Source: Oceanicola sp.
Lineage (GTDB): Bacteria > Pseudomonadota > Alphaproteobacteria > Rhodobacterales > Rhodobacteraceae
Assembly: GCA_017792405.1 (NCBI GenBank)
Contig: CP051231.1
Coordinates: 1,528,011-1,592,010, forward strand
DNA: 64,000 nt
Reading direction: 5' to 3'
In this document: piece by piece, positions 28,547 to 36,789 of the stretch
Position numbering within the stretch: position 1 is the first letter of the stretch
How the letters are laid out: each line of letters opens with the position of its first letter
Notes under the pieces: model-generated
Database searches by the model: none
Seen by the model: only the letters and a program-made list of their open reading frames with translations
What the model was told of the DNA's origin: nothing
Program-made: the position numbers and the translations under genes

Positions 28547-29698
28547 GTGCCAAACCGCAGCCCGCATATCGCCGCATTGATCGTCGCCGCCGGGCGCGGG
28601 ACCCGTGCGGGTGGCGCCATTCCCAAACAATACCAGAGCCTTGGCGGCATGCCGTTACTGGTGCGCACGGTGGGTGTTTTCGCCGCGCATGAAAAAGTGG
28701 CAAGCGTGACGGTGGTGATCGGGGCGGCAGATGAGGCGCTGGTCGAGGCCGCACTGCCAGACGGCGTTGCGCGGGTGGTTGGCGCCGAAAGCCGGGCCGG
28801 ATCGGTGGCGGCGGGGTTGGCCGCATTGCCCGAGGAGGCGAGCCATGTGCTGATCCATGATGGCGCGAGGCCGCTGGTGTCGAAGGCGCTGATTTCACGA
28901 GTGATTCAGGCGCTGGAAGATGCCGACGGCGCGGCCCCAGCGCTGGCGGTGACCGATGCGCTCTGGCGGGCCGAGGGCACGCGGGTGACGGGGGTGCAGC
29001 CGCGTGACGGGTTGTGGCGGGCGCAGACGCCGCAGGGATTTGCGCTGGCACCGATCCGCGCAGCGCATGAGGCGTTTCAGGGCGAAGCGGCGGATGATGT
29101 TGAGGTGGCGCTGGCGGCGGGGATCGAGGTGGCACTGGTGCCGGGCGAAGAGCGAAACCTGAAGGTGACCCACCCCGAGGACTTTGCCCGCGCTGAGCGG
29201 ATTTTGAAGGAAGATCAGATGGATATCCGGGTTGGCAACGGGTTTGACGTGCATCGCTTTGGCCCCGGAGACCATGTGGTGCTCTGCGGCGTGCGGGTGC
29301 CGCATGGGCGCGGGCTTCAGGGGCATTCGGATGCGGATGTTGGGATGCATGCGGTGACCGATGCGATCTATGGCGCGCTGGCCGAGGGCGACATTGGCCA
29401 GCATTTCCCGCCCAGCGACCCACAGTGGAAGGGCGCGGCGAGCGAGATTTTTCTCAAGCATGCCGTGGGTTTGGCCGGTGAGCGCGGGTTTGCCCTTGGC
29501 AATGTGGATCTCACGCTGATTTGCGAGCGCCCCAAAATCGGGCCGCAGGCGCAGGCGATGCGGGGCGAGATGGCGCGGATTATGGGGTGCGATATGGGCC
29601 GGGTCTCGGTGAAGGCGACGACATCGGAGCGGCTCGGGTTCACCGGACGGGAAGAAGGGATCGCGGCGATGGCGACGGTTGTTCTGGTGCCGAAATGA
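28547..29698 (+). CDS. ispDF: Bifunctional IspD/IspF (MEP isoprenoid pathway)
   Basis: A 383-residue fusion, GTG start. Residues ~1-225 are 2-C-methyl-D-erythritol 4-phosphate cytidylyltransferase ([43 protein letters not shown]). Residues ~228-383 are 2-C-methyl-D-erythritol 2,4-cyclodiphosphate synthase ([30 protein letters not shown] with the metal His/Asp, and [20 protein letters not shown]). The two catalyse non-consecutive steps of isoprenoid precursor synthesis. The fusion is frequent in alphaproteobacteria. The stop overlaps the pgpA start (ATGA). Confidence 0.97.
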   Translation: MPNRSPHIAALIVAAGRGTRAGGAIPKQYQSLGGMPLLVRTVGVFAAHEKVASVTVVIGAADEALVEAALPDGVARVVGAESRAGSVAAGLAALPEEASHVLIHDGARPLVSKALISRVIQALEDADGAAPALAVTDALWRAEGTRVTGVQPRDGLWRAQTPQGFALAPIRAAHEAFQGEAADDVEVALAAGIEVALVPGEERNLKVTHPEDFARAERILKEDQMDIRVGNGFDVHRFGPGDHVVLCGVRVPHGRGLQGHSDADVGMHAVTDAIYGALAEGDIGQHFPPSDPQWKGAASEIFLKHAVGLAGERGFALGNVDLTLICERPKIGPQAQAMRGEMARIMGCDMGRVSVKATTSERLGFTGREEGIAAMATVVLVPK

Positions 29699-30192
29699 AT
29701 GCGCTAACACATGGGATCGCCACGTTTTTCTGGGTCGGGCACCTGCGCCCTGCCCCCGGCACATGGGGCTCGCTGGCAGCGCTGCCCGCGGGCTATGCAG
29801 TAGCCTACGTTGCAGGCTTCTGGGGGCTGGTGCTGGCCACGCTCACCGGTTTTGCCTTGGGTCTCTGGGCCACGGCGGAGGAGACGCGGGGCAAGGCGGA
29901 GCATGACCCCTCGGAGATTGTGATCGACGAGGTGGCGGGCCAGTGGATTGCCCTGTTTCCAGTGGTTTACGGCGCATCGATGATGGGCGCTGAGCTGTAT
30001 CGGCTGTGGCCGGGCTGGGTGGCGGGTTTCGTGCTCTTCCGGTTGTTCGACATCTGGAAACCCCTGCTCGTCGGCTGGGCTGACCGGCGGGGAGATGCGC
30101 TGGGGGTCATGCTGGATGACGTGATCGCCGGGGTGCTTGCGGCCGTGGTGGTTATTGCGCTGGCCGGGCTGGCGCATGGGGTTCTGATGTGA
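29695..30192 (+). CDS. pgpA: Phosphatidylglycerophosphatase A
   Basis: About 165 residues with several membrane segments. It dephosphorylates phosphatidylglycerol phosphate to phosphatidylglycerol in the inner membrane. The family hallmarks are present: [21 protein letters not shown] at the N-terminus, [17 protein letters not shown] with the metal-binding acidic residues, and [10 protein letters not shown] plus DDVIAG toward the C-terminus. The start overlaps the ispDF stop and the stop overlaps the cinA start (GTGA), giving a tightly coupled trio. Confidence 0.96.
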   Translation: MNALTHGIATFFWVGHLRPAPGTWGSLAALPAGYAVAYVAGFWGLVLATLTGFALGLWATAEETRGKAEHDPSEIVIDEVAGQWIALFPVVYGASMMGAELYRLWPGWVAGFVLFRLFDIWKPLLVGWADRRGDALGVMLDDVIAGVLAAVVVIALAGLAHGVLM

Positions 30193-30662
30193 GCATCGCG
30201 GCAGAACTGATTGAAACTGCGCGTAAATCCGGCGCGATGCTCGCCACGGCAGAAAGTTGCACAGGCGGGCTGATTGCCGGGGCGATCACCGAGGTGCCGG
30301 GCTCATCTGACGTGTTCGACCGGGGCTTTGTGACCTACTCCAACGCGGCCAAGCGCGAGATGCTCGGCGTGGAAAATCAGACGCTTGAGGCCCATGGGGC
30401 GGTGTCTGAAGAGGTGGCTGCCGAGATGGCGAAAGGTGCTCTTGCCCGCTCAGAGGCCACCCTTGCCGTTTCGGTTACGGGCATCGCCGGGCCTGGAGGG
30501 TCGGAGCACAAGCCGGAAGGGCGGGTGTGCTTTGGGCTGGCGTGGGATCAGTTTGTGATCACAGAAACGGTCGAGTTTGGCGCAATCGGCCGGAGTTCGG
30601 TGCGGCAAGCAACTGTTAACCGTGCGCTGCGGCTCATGATCGCCAAGCTATCTCCGCAATAA
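30189..30662 (+). CDS. CinA-family protein (nicotinamide-nucleotide amidohydrolase domain, PncC-like)
   Basis: 157 residues, GTG start overlapping the pgpA stop. It consists only of the CinA C-terminal domain: ATAESCTGGLIAGAITEVPGSS at the N-terminal catalytic region, a conserved YSNAAKREMLGV and SVTGIAGPGG. The domain deamidates nicotinamide mononucleotide to nicotinate mononucleotide, recycling NMN made by DNA ligase. The N-terminal molybdopterin-like half of full CinA is absent, which is the usual short form (PncC/YgaD type). Third gene of the ispDF-pgpA unit; converges with the next gene. Confidence 0.92.
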   Translation: MSIAAELIETARKSGAMLATAESCTGGLIAGAITEVPGSSDVFDRGFVTYSNAAKREMLGVENQTLEAHGAVSEEVAAEMAKGALARSEATLAVSVTGIAGPGGSEHKPEGRVCFGLAWDQFVITETVEFGAIGRSSVRQATVNRALRLMIAKLSPQ

Positions 30663-30669
30663 CAGCCGC

Positions 30670-31164
30670 TTACGCGCCCTTCTTCACACCGTAGAGCGCC
30701 TCTGCCCGCCCTTCGAAGGCCCGCACGATGCGCTGCATGGCCTCGTTGAAGAACATCCCGGCCGCGCCTTGCAGGATCCGGTTCTTGAATTCGAAGTCCA
30801 CCTCGAAGTGAACCTCGCAGCCGCCCTTCACATCCTTGAACTGCCAGACGGAGCGCATGTGCTTGAATGGCCCGTCGATGTAGCGGGTTTCGATCCGCTT
30901 CGACTCAGGAAAGAGCCAGACCCTGCTGAGGAAGGTCTCACGAAAAACCTTAAATGAAATGACGAGATCGGCCTCCATGATCTCGCAGCGGCCGAAGCGC
31001 TGCTGGCCGTGCTCCAGCTCCTCCGGGGCGACCGGCTTGCGGGAGCGCACGCGGGCTGCGGCGGTCCAGGGCAGGAACTTGGGGTAGTTGGCCACATCGG
31101 CGACCAGATCGTACATTTCCTGAGCGGAATAAGGGAGTTGGCGGGTCTCTGCGTGACGGGTCAT
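30670..31164 (-). CDS. COQ10/RatA-like START-domain protein
   Basis: About 164 residues, a polyketide cyclase/START-type lipid-binding fold. It begins RQLPYSAQEMYDLVADVANYPKFLPW, the family signature, and ends with a helix (FFNEAMQRIVRAFEGRAEAL). Homologues bind ubiquinone and aid respiratory function (COQ10), while the E. coli relative RatA was described as a ribosome anti-association toxin. In alphaproteobacteria a quinone-related role is more likely, so the toxin label in databases should be read with caution. The start at 31164 (MTRHAETR) was chosen; the longer frame adds 31 unrelated residues that overlap the divergent hpt leader. Confidence 0.88.
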   Translation of the reverse strand: MTRHAETRQLPYSAQEMYDLVADVANYPKFLPWTAAARVRSRKPVAPEELEHGQQRFGRCEIMEADLVISFKVFRETFLSRVWLFPESKRIETRYIDGPFKHMRSVWQFKDVKGGCEVHFEVDFEFKNRILQGAAGMFFNEAMQRIVRAFEGRAEALYGVKKGA

Positions 31165-31234
31165 GAGGCCTGTATCATCGGGTCGGATTGCGCCATGATG
31201 AGCCCCAACGCGCTGGAGAATGCAAGGGGGACAC

Positions 31235-31780
31235 ATGCCGCAGCGACCGTATGTCATCGATCAGATGATCTCGGCCAAGGCGATTGCCGCGAAGATCGAG
31301 GAGCTGGCCCGCAGGATCGAGGCCGAGTTCAAGGGCACCGACAAGCTGGTGGTGATCGGCCTGTTGCGCGGCTCCTTCGTGTTCATCGCTGACCTCGTGC
31401 GCGAGATGGACCTGCCGCTGGAGGTGGATTTCATCGAGGCGTCAAGCTATGGCGACGCGATGGAGAGCAGCAAGGAAGTGCGCATTCTCAAAGACTTGCG
31501 CGGCGAAATTCATGGGCGCGATGTGCTCGTGGTCGAAGATATCGTGGACACTGGCTTCACTCTGCATCACGTGATCCACATGCTGAAGGCACGCGAGCCC
31601 GCCAAGCTGCGCACCATCGCCCTGCTCGACAAACCCTCGCGCCGGGAAGTGGATTTTGCCGCTGATTTCATAGGCTTCGACATCCCGGATGAATTTGTCG
31701 TGGGCTATGGGATCGACTATGCGCAGCGCAACCGCGACCTGCCCTTCATCGGCAAAGTGCGGTTCACCGAAGAGGCATAG
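31235..31780 (+). CDS. hpt: Hypoxanthine phosphoribosyltransferase
   Basis: About 181 residues. Transfers phosphoribose from PRPP to hypoxanthine (and guanine) in purine salvage. The PRPP-binding motif is [14 protein letters not shown], with [12 protein letters not shown] upstream and the flexible-loop region [13 protein letters not shown]. The C-terminal purine-recognition part is [24 protein letters not shown]. The ATG at 31235 follows AAGGGGGAC; an ATG 15 bases earlier is in frame but lacks a good ribosome-binding site. A single gene; the region beyond its stop is unusually palindromic. Confidence 0.96.
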   Translation: MPQRPYVIDQMISAKAIAAKIEELARRIEAEFKGTDKLVVIGLLRGSFVFIADLVREMDLPLEVDFIEASSYGDAMESSKEVRILKDLRGEIHGRDVLVVEDIVDTGFTLHHVIHMLKAREPAKLRTIALLDKPSRREVDFAADFIGFDIPDEFVVGYGIDYAQRNRDLPFIGKVRFTEEA

Positions 31781-31938
31781 GGCGCTGGCTGCAGAAGGCG
31801 TTAACAGGTGGCGTTAACCCCGCTGCAGCGCCGATACAAAATTGATGCACAACTGATGCACATTCCATGCGCATGTCAGATGACATAGGTCGAAGAACCT
31901 TTCGGGACCGCGCGGCGCTGTGATCACAGTTGCGACGG
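31781..31938. repeat. Palindrome-dense convergent intergenic region
   Basis: Between the hpt and Sel1 3' ends, 158 bases contain several overlapping symmetric elements. These are an imperfect long stem built from GGCTGCAG and CTGCAGCGCC arms around two GTTAAC palindromes (31787-31832), two copies of TGATGCACA (31843-31851, 31854-31862), the palindrome CATGCGCATG (31866-31875), ATGTCA-GA-TGACAT (31873-31886) and CTGTGATCACAG (31919-31930). No ORF or T-run terminator explains them. A regulatory site, processing signal or small RNA is possible. Confidence 0.55.
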
Positions 31939-32856
31939 TCAATCCGCCGCGTTGATGCCCTCGGCAAAGCGTTTGGCGGCGTCTTCCTCCTCGACCGAGA
32001 GATACTCGACGAGCGGCTCGCAGGTCTGGATGAAGCCGTCGCGATCTGCATCGGAGGCGTTGTTGATGCCCCAGAGGCAGTAGCCGTAACCCTGCACCGG
32101 ATCCTGCCACCAGCCGGGGGTGGCGGTGACGAATTCGCCAAGATTGATGCCTGCGAGGCCGAGCCCGCCATCGACCGCCATACGGAAGGCGAGATAGGCG
32201 GCCTCGGGATTGGGCTCGCCGACCATGCCGTGCTGGTTGAAGAGGCCCACCGCGTTCCACGCCGGGGCGTGTCCGGCGAGGGCGGATTCGGTGTAGAACT
32301 CCAGCGCCTTGCCCATGTCTTCCTCCACCCCCTGCCCGGTGCGGTAGAAGTTGGCGAGGTTGTAGGCGGCATTGCGCTCGCCCGCCTCGGCGCCGATGGC
32401 GTAGAACTCGGCGGCCTTGGCCAGATCCTTCTCGACCCCTTGGCCGTATTCATAAATCAGCCCCATGCCGTTGCCCGCCGCGCCGTAGCCCGAATCCAGC
32501 GCCTGCTGGTAGAGCGCGCGAGCTTTTTCGTGATCGGGGGCCACATCGCCCACGCCCCATTGGTAGAGGTGTGCGAGATTATTCATGGCCTTCTGATGGC
32601 CTTGGGCCACGGCCTTTTCATACCATTCGATCGCCGCTTCCGGGTCGGCCTCGGTGCCTTCGCCGTCCTTCAGGGCAATGGCATAGACGTTCTGCGCATC
32701 GGGGTGCCCGGCCTCGGCGGCGGGGATCAGTACGGTGAGGGCCAGCTCCCAGTGCCCGTCGTTATAGGCTTGCCGCGCCTTCTCGACCTCGTCATCGGTT
32801 TGCGCCGCGAGGGGCGCGGCGAGCAGGCAGAGGGCGGCGGGGAGAAAGGGCTTCAT
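31939..32856 (-). CDS. Secreted Sel1-repeat (TPR-like) protein
   Basis: About 305 residues with a signal peptide (MKPFLPAALCLLAAPLAAQ). After it come about six Sel1-like repeats of ~36 residues (for example GHPDAQNVYAIALKDGEGTEADPEAAIEWYEKAVAQGH, then AMNNLAHLYQWG, AAGNGMGLIYEYGQG, AAYNLANFYRTGQG). It is probably a periplasmic adaptor; Sel1 proteins often take part in envelope stress or signalling. The C-terminus has several Trp/Cys residues. The start lies directly after a SD (AAGGAG) embedded in an inverted repeat (see the leader element), hinting at translational control. Confidence 0.85.
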   Translation of the reverse strand: MKPFLPAALCLLAAPLAAQTDDEVEKARQAYNDGHWELALTVLIPAAEAGHPDAQNVYAIALKDGEGTEADPEAAIEWYEKAVAQGHQKAMNNLAHLYQWGVGDVAPDHEKARALYQQALDSGYGAAGNGMGLIYEYGQGVEKDLAKAAEFYAIGAEAGERNAAYNLANFYRTGQGVEEDMGKALEFYTESALAGHAPAWNAVGLFNQHGMVGEPNPEAAYLAFRMAVDGGLGLAGINLGEFVTATPGWWQDPVQGYGYCLWGINNASDADRDGFIQTCEPLVEYLSVEEEDAAKRFAEGINAAD

Positions 32857-32913
32857 GCAGGTGGCTCCTTGAATACGCGGTCTGAAATCCCACGGAGTGT
32901 AACAGCCACCTGC
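32857..32913 (-). promoter_or_regulatory. Leader hairpin overlapping the ribosome-binding site of the Sel1 gene
   Basis: The transcript of the Sel1 gene carries two perfectly complementary 10-base arms (GCAGGTGGCT at 32913-32904 and AGCCACCTGC at 32866-32857) separated by 37 bases. The 3' arm ends directly at the start codon and includes the last two bases of the AAGGAG ribosome-binding site. Such a stem would occlude initiation, so it may be a translational switch (thermometer or ligand/RNA-controlled). Confidence 0.45.
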
Positions 32914-32948
32914 CCCGAGAAAAGCAAAACCGCGCCAAGGGGCGGAGA

Positions 32949-32968
32949 TGACAGTCATTTTCATGTCA
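32949..32968. promoter_or_regulatory. Short inverted repeat upstream of the cytochrome pair
   Basis: TGACA and TGTCA arms are separated by ten bases in the divergent region between the Sel1 gene and the cytochrome c' gene. The first arm is part of the palindrome TGACAGTCA. It could be a dimeric repressor or activator site, but five-base arms also arise by chance. Confidence 0.2.
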
Positions 32969-33141
32969 CGCAGATAACATCTGAGCGAGTTGGAGCCGGG
33001 GCGCGAGAAACTGCTTGCCGTAACGTAGGGGCGGAGGCCAGTCTCGGAGGGACCGCACCCTCGGGCTGCGGGCCGAACATAGCCAGTGAGTGCCGGGGCA
33101 TGAGCTTTTCCGGCGCGTAGAACCAGCAGTTGGAGGATTTC

Positions 33142-33612
33142 ATGAAGACCACAGCCAAGCGCATCAGCCTTATTCTGGCTGCATCCCTTGCCGCGAGCGC
33201 GGCGTTCGGCGCAGGCCATGCGATGGAGCAGCAGAAGGCCCGAGAAGACCTGATGAAGGTGATGGGCCAGAACCTCGGGGTCTTGGGCAAGATGGCCAAG
33301 GGCGAGATGGATTTTGACGGCACCGCTGCCGCCACCGCCGCCGATGCGCTGCACGAGGCCGCGGTCAAGGTGACCGCCGACGAGATGTGGGAAGAGGGGA
33401 TCGACAGCATGTCGGTCGATGACAGCCGCGCCCTGCCCGAGATCTGGGCCGACTACGATGACTTCAAGGCCAAGGGTGTCGAGCTGATCGCCGCGATCGA
33501 AACCGCGCAGGCGGCTACCGGTGAGGGGCTTCAGGCGGTGCAGGCCTCGATGGGCGCGCTCGGCGGTGCCTGCGGCGGCTGCCACAAGGTCTACCGCGCG
33601 CCGGAAGAGTAA
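33142..33612 (+). CDS. Cytochrome c' family protein
   Basis: 156 residues with a signal peptide (MKTTAKRISLILAASLAASAAFGAG). A four-helix-bundle cytochrome c' (PF01322) with the single haem site near the C-terminus in GGACGGCHKVYR. It is periplasmic; the family binds nitric oxide and protects against it, or carries electrons. The start at 33142 follows TGGAGGA. The next gene, a diheme cytochrome c, starts immediately after the stop, so the pair is a transcription unit and probably functions together in electron transfer. Confidence 0.93.
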   Translation: MKTTAKRISLILAASLAASAAFGAGHAMEQQKAREDLMKVMGQNLGVLGKMAKGEMDFDGTAAATAADALHEAAVKVTADEMWEEGIDSMSVDDSRALPEIWADYDDFKAKGVELIAAIETAQAATGEGLQAVQASMGALGGACGGCHKVYRAPEE

Positions 33613-34500
33613 ATGCATCCAATCTTCAGATGGCTGATTGCGGCGGCGCTGGTGGGCGCCGCCGTGTTTTGGGTCGTGACCATTCCCGGTGACGTGGATG
33701 AGGAGGCGCTGGCCGGGCTGGAGGGCGACCCGGCGCGCGGTGAGGGCCTGTTCTGGGCCGCCGGATGCGCCAATTGCCACACGGCGCCGGGCGCTGAGGG
33801 CGAGGCGCGGCTGGTGCTGGCGGGCGGGCAGAAGTTCCCCTCCCCTTTCGGCACCTTCCTCGCGCCCAATATCTCGCCCGGAGACGAAGGCATCGGCGGC
33901 TGGAGCCTGCACGACCTCGCCCGCGCGATGACCAAGGGTGTGGGCCGGGGCGGCGAGCACCTTTATCCCGCCTTCCCCTACAATTCCTATGACGGCATGG
34001 CGCTGCAGGACGTGGCCGACATTCACGCCTATATCGGCACCCTGCCCGCCGACAGCACGCCCAGCCAGGCGCATGAGGTGGGCTTTCCGTTCAACATCCG
34101 GCGCAGCCTCGGCGGCTGGAAGCTGCTCTTCATGCGCGGCGGCTGGCAGGTGGAGGGCGATCTCACCGAGGAGCAGGCGCGTGGACGCTATCTGGTGGAG
34201 ACTCTGGCCCATTGCGGCGAGTGCCACAGCCCGCGCAACGCGCTCGGTGGCTGGACGGGTGACTGGCTCGCCGGGGCGCCCTCGCCCGATGGCAAGGGGC
34301 GCATCCCCAATATCACCCCCGGTAAGCTGGACTGGTCGGAGGGCGACATTGCCGAATACCTCAAGAGCGGCTTCACGCCCGAGTTCGACACCGCGGGCGG
34401 CGAGATGGCCACGGTGGTCGAAAGCACCGCCAAGCTGAGTGATGAAGACCGCGCGGCGATTGCGGCTTATCTCAAGGTGGTGCCACCAATCGAGAGCTGA
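33613..34500 (+). CDS. Membrane-anchored diheme c-type cytochrome
   Basis: 295 residues. One N-terminal membrane segment (WLIAAALVGAAVFWVVTI) anchors two cytochrome c domains in the periplasm with haem sites CANCH (residues ~52-56) and CGECH (~201-205). Axial Met candidates occur in EMATVVES and in the first domain. It resembles the diheme subunit of alcohol/aldehyde dehydrogenases or sulfite-dehydrogenase-type electron carriers. It starts one base after the cytochrome c' stop. The pair is common in Rhodobacteraceae; its physiological partner is not known. Confidence 0.92.
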   Translation: MHPIFRWLIAAALVGAAVFWVVTIPGDVDEEALAGLEGDPARGEGLFWAAGCANCHTAPGAEGEARLVLAGGQKFPSPFGTFLAPNISPGDEGIGGWSLHDLARAMTKGVGRGGEHLYPAFPYNSYDGMALQDVADIHAYIGTLPADSTPSQAHEVGFPFNIRRSLGGWKLLFMRGGWQVEGDLTEEQARGRYLVETLAHCGECHSPRNALGGWTGDWLAGAPSPDGKGRIPNITPGKLDWSEGDIAEYLKSGFTPEFDTAGGEMATVVESTAKLSDEDRAAIAAYLKVVPPIES

Positions 34501-34559
34501 CCACGGTCAGATTGCCCCAACCCTGATCTTCATCTTGGTCCAAATATCTCCGGGGGGGT

Positions 34560-34611
34560 GTGGGGGGCTGGCCCCCCACTAAGAGACGTGGTGTGGGGGT
34601 AGCGCCCCCAC
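34560..34611. repeat. Tandem hairpins in a convergent intergenic region (terminator-like)
   Basis: The inverted repeat GTGGGGGGC / GCCCCCCAC (34560-34579) is followed by a related one, GTGGGGG / CCCCCAC (34593-34611). A preceding AAATATCTCCGGGGG-type sequence is of the kind often seen between Rhodobacteraceae genes. It probably serves as a bidirectional terminator or is a dispersed intergenic repeat; no T-run is present on the plus side. Confidence 0.45.
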
Positions 34612-34624
34612 TCCTACGCTCGCC

Positions 34625-35728
34625 TCAAACCCCGTCCAACGCCTCTTCGAGCGCCGCCCAAAGCGGCTCCACCGGTTCTGTGCCGACCGAAAGCCGCACG
34701 AAGCCCGGCGCCACGGCATCGCCCCAGCGCGCGCGGCGCTCGGCGGAGGAGTGCACGCCGCCGAAGGAGGTGGCGGGGCGGAGGAAGGGGCAGCTGTCGA
34801 TGAAGCGCTCGGCGGAGGCCTCATCGGCGAGTGTCAGCCCGATCAGGAACCCGTTTGTCGCCATCTGCGCGGAGGCGAGGTTGTGCGAGGGGTCATCGGG
34901 CAGGCCGGGGTAGCGGCAGGTCGAGATAGCCGGGTGGGCGGCGAGGCGCGGGGCAAGGGCCTCGGCGTTGGCGCACATGGCAGCGAAACGCAGGTGCAGG
35001 GTTTCCAGCGACCGGTGCAGCAGCCAGGCCTCGAAGGGGCCGGGAATGCCGCCGGCCACGGTGCGCCAAGTGCGGACCCGCTCCATCAGCGCCGCATTGC
35101 GCGACGCGACATGGCCCATGAGATTATCGGAATGGCCGCCCGGGGCCTTGGTGTCGGAGGCGACCACGACATCGGCCCCAAGGTCCAGCGGGCGTTGGCC
35201 GAGCGGTGTCATGGTGGTGTTGTCGACCACGGTCAGGCCCCCTGCCCGGCGCACGGCGGCGCAGGTGGCGACGAGGTCAATGAGGTCGAGCCCGGGGTTG
35301 GAGGGGGTTTCGATGAAGACCACCGCGAACCCCTCGAACCCGCCCTCGGCAAAGCCCTTGGTGGGGCGCTCGACCACCTCGACCCCCAGCCCTTTCAGGA
35401 ATTCGTCGCCCAATTTCCGCACGTTGTAATAGCCGTCGCACGGCACCAGCAGGCGGTCACCCGCCTTCAGCGTAGCGAAGAGCGCGGCGGAGATCGCGCC
35501 CATGCCGGAGGGAAAGAGCAGCGCGGGGGCCTCTTCGAGATGGCTCAGAAGGTGCTCGGTCGCCTCCCACGTGGGCTGCTCGGCGCGGCCGTAGCCGGGC
35601 ACCCCACCCGGCGTGCCCGGCAGGTGATACATCGAGGCGAGCGTGATCGGCGGGGCGATGGGGTCGCCCTTGGCGAGGGTCTGGCCCCGCAGGTGCAGCA
35701 GTTCGGCGGCTTTGGTCTCGGTGGTCAT
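34625..35728 (-). CDS. Cystathionine gamma-lyase/synthase-type PLP enzyme
   Basis: 367 residues, a fold-type I PLP enzyme of the Cys/Met metabolism family. Substrate and PLP-phosphate residues are in YGRAEQPTWEATE and FPSGMGAISAALFATLKAGD; the Schiff-base lysine is in SDTKAPGGHSDNLMG; the C-terminal arginine that binds carboxylate is in FVRLSVGTEP. The family cleaves or forms carbon-sulfur bonds of cystathionine, homocysteine or methionine. The exact reaction (gamma-lyase, beta-lyase or sulfhydrylase) cannot be fixed. It starts seven bases after an upstream secreted-protein gene on the same strand, so it belongs to the lipA operon. Confidence 0.9.
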   Translation of the reverse strand: MTTETKAAELLHLRGQTLAKGDPIAPPITLASMYHLPGTPGGVPGYGRAEQPTWEATEHLLSHLEEAPALLFPSGMGAISAALFATLKAGDRLLVPCDGYYNVRKLGDEFLKGLGVEVVERPTKGFAEGGFEGFAVVFIETPSNPGLDLIDLVATCAAVRRAGGLTVVDNTTMTPLGQRPLDLGADVVVASDTKAPGGHSDNLMGHVASRNAALMERVRTWRTVAGGIPGPFEAWLLHRSLETLHLRFAAMCANAEALAPRLAAHPAISTCRYPGLPDDPSHNLASAQMATNGFLIGLTLADEASAERFIDSCPFLRPATSFGGVHSSAERRARWGDAVAPGFVRLSVGTEPVEPLWAALEEALDGV

Positions 35729-35734
35729 TGGGGC

Positions 35735-36250
35735 CTATGGCATGAAGTTGCAGGAGAGGAGCCGCTTCATCGCCTTGTCGCTTTCGCTCACGGCAAAGCG
35801 GGCCAGCAGCTCGACATGGGGGGTGGCATCGGGCTGGGCCACAAAGACGGTGGGGCCTTTGAAAATCTCGCTTACGAAGTGCTCCATGTCATCGAGGCCC
35901 GCGAAGAAATGCACGAAGCTCCCGTGATCGTCCCAACTGCGGAGCTTGCCCGTGATCGGCGTGCTCTTTTCGCCCAGCGAGGCGAAGGAGAGGAAGGTTT
36001 TGCCATCGGGCACGCCGATGGTGGCCCGGGTGCCCTTGGCGAGCTGCATCATCAGGGTGAAGCGGGATTTGCGCCTTGCGGCATCAAACATCGAAAGCTC
36101 GATGGTGGCGCCATTGTCGGCGGTGGCGGTGAGCGCGCATTCGCCCGCCCCGGTCCCGGCGGCGGGGCGCTTGATGAGCGTCCAGCCCTCGGCCTGCGCG
36201 GCGGGAGCCGCAAGTATGACGGCCAGCAGAGCTGCGAGAATTTTCTTCAT
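35735..36250 (-). CDS. Secreted protein of unknown function, paralogue of the upstream gene
   Basis: 171 residues, signal peptide [20 protein letters not shown]. The mature part starts GWTLIKRPA, has CALTATADNGATIELSMF, a VPDGKTFLSFASL segment and ends with AMKRLLSCNFMP, with two cysteines that could pair. The same order of landmarks occurs in the gene directly upstream, so the two look like diverged tandem duplicates. The start overlaps the upstream stop (ATGA). Family not recognised. It is in the operon with lipA and the PLP enzyme. Confidence 0.65.
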   Translation of the reverse strand: MKKILAALLAVILAAPAAQAEGWTLIKRPAAGTGAGECALTATADNGATIELSMFDAARRKSRFTLMMQLAKGTRATIGVPDGKTFLSFASLGEKSTPITGKLRSWDDHGSFVHFFAGLDDMEHFVSEIFKGPTVFVAQPDATPHVELLARFAVSESDKAMKRLLSCNFMP

Positions 36251-36789
36251 TGGGAGCCTTCCGGGCCGGGATCACAGGCGAGCAGCAAGGCGAGTGCCTC
36301 TTCGGCCCCATCCTCGGTCACGAAGCCAGCGAGGACACCCGCCTCGGGATGAAAGATCGTCAGCCGCCCGGCGCGGGTGGCCAGCATGAAGCGGGCGGCG
36401 TCTTGCACTGAAGCGAAGGCGTGCGAGAAACGCCAGAAGGCGGCATCGGGCTCGAGGGTGCCCTCGAGTTGAACCGCCGCGGCGCCTGCCGGGCGGAAGG
36501 CCATCGCCGTTTCGCCATCAGGCAGCGGCAGCAGCTCGCGCAGACCAGCAGAAAGCCAGAGGTCGAGGCGGAAGGGCGGCGTGTCTGGGCTGGCCTCGGC
36601 CACCGCAGGAGCGGTGATGGCTAGCGCCGCACCGTCATCGGAGGTGAGCGCGGCTGTGCAGGTGGCCGTGCCCGGGTCATTGCTGACGGTCCAGCCCGCG
36701 CCGGTGCCTTGGGCCGTGGCCGGAAGCGCCAGCGCGAGGCAGAGTGCCATGCCGGGCAGCCCCGGCGCGGCGCGGCGGAACTGCGTCAC
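36247..36789 (-). CDS. Secreted protein of unknown function (lipA-linked)
   Basis: About 180 residues from a GTG that overlaps the lipA stop (GTGA), with a hydrophobic export signal ([13 protein letters not shown]) starting near residue 17; an internal ATG just before it is an alternative start. The mature part mirrors the next gene: [37 protein letters not shown], a central [13 protein letters not shown] and a terminal [10 protein letters not shown]. Function unknown; the pair is probably periplasmic. Confidence 0.6.
   Translation of the reverse strand: MTQFRRAAPGLPGMALCLALALPATAQGTGAGWTVSNDPGTATCTAALTSDDGAALAITAPAVAEASPDTPPFRLDLWLSAGLRELLPLPDGETAMAFRPAGAAAVQLEGTLEPDAAFWRFSHAFASVQDAARFMLATRAGRLTIFHPEAGVLAGFVTEDGAEEALALLLACDPGPEGSQ

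Noticed and set aside
30670..31164. Toxin of a type II toxin-antitoxin system (RatA label)
   Set aside because: No antitoxin gene lies beside it, and the protein is a COQ10/START-domain type widely linked to quinone function.
31919..31930. A CRP/FNR site at the CTGTGATCACAG palindrome
   Set aside because: CRP sites need TGTGA-N6-TCACA spacing, and here the halves abut; it also lies between two convergent 3' ends rather than at a promoter.
34751..36352. Plus-strand frame opposite the PLP enzyme and secreted proteins (533 codons)
   Set aside because: Spans three unrelated minus-strand genes and has low-complexity composition.
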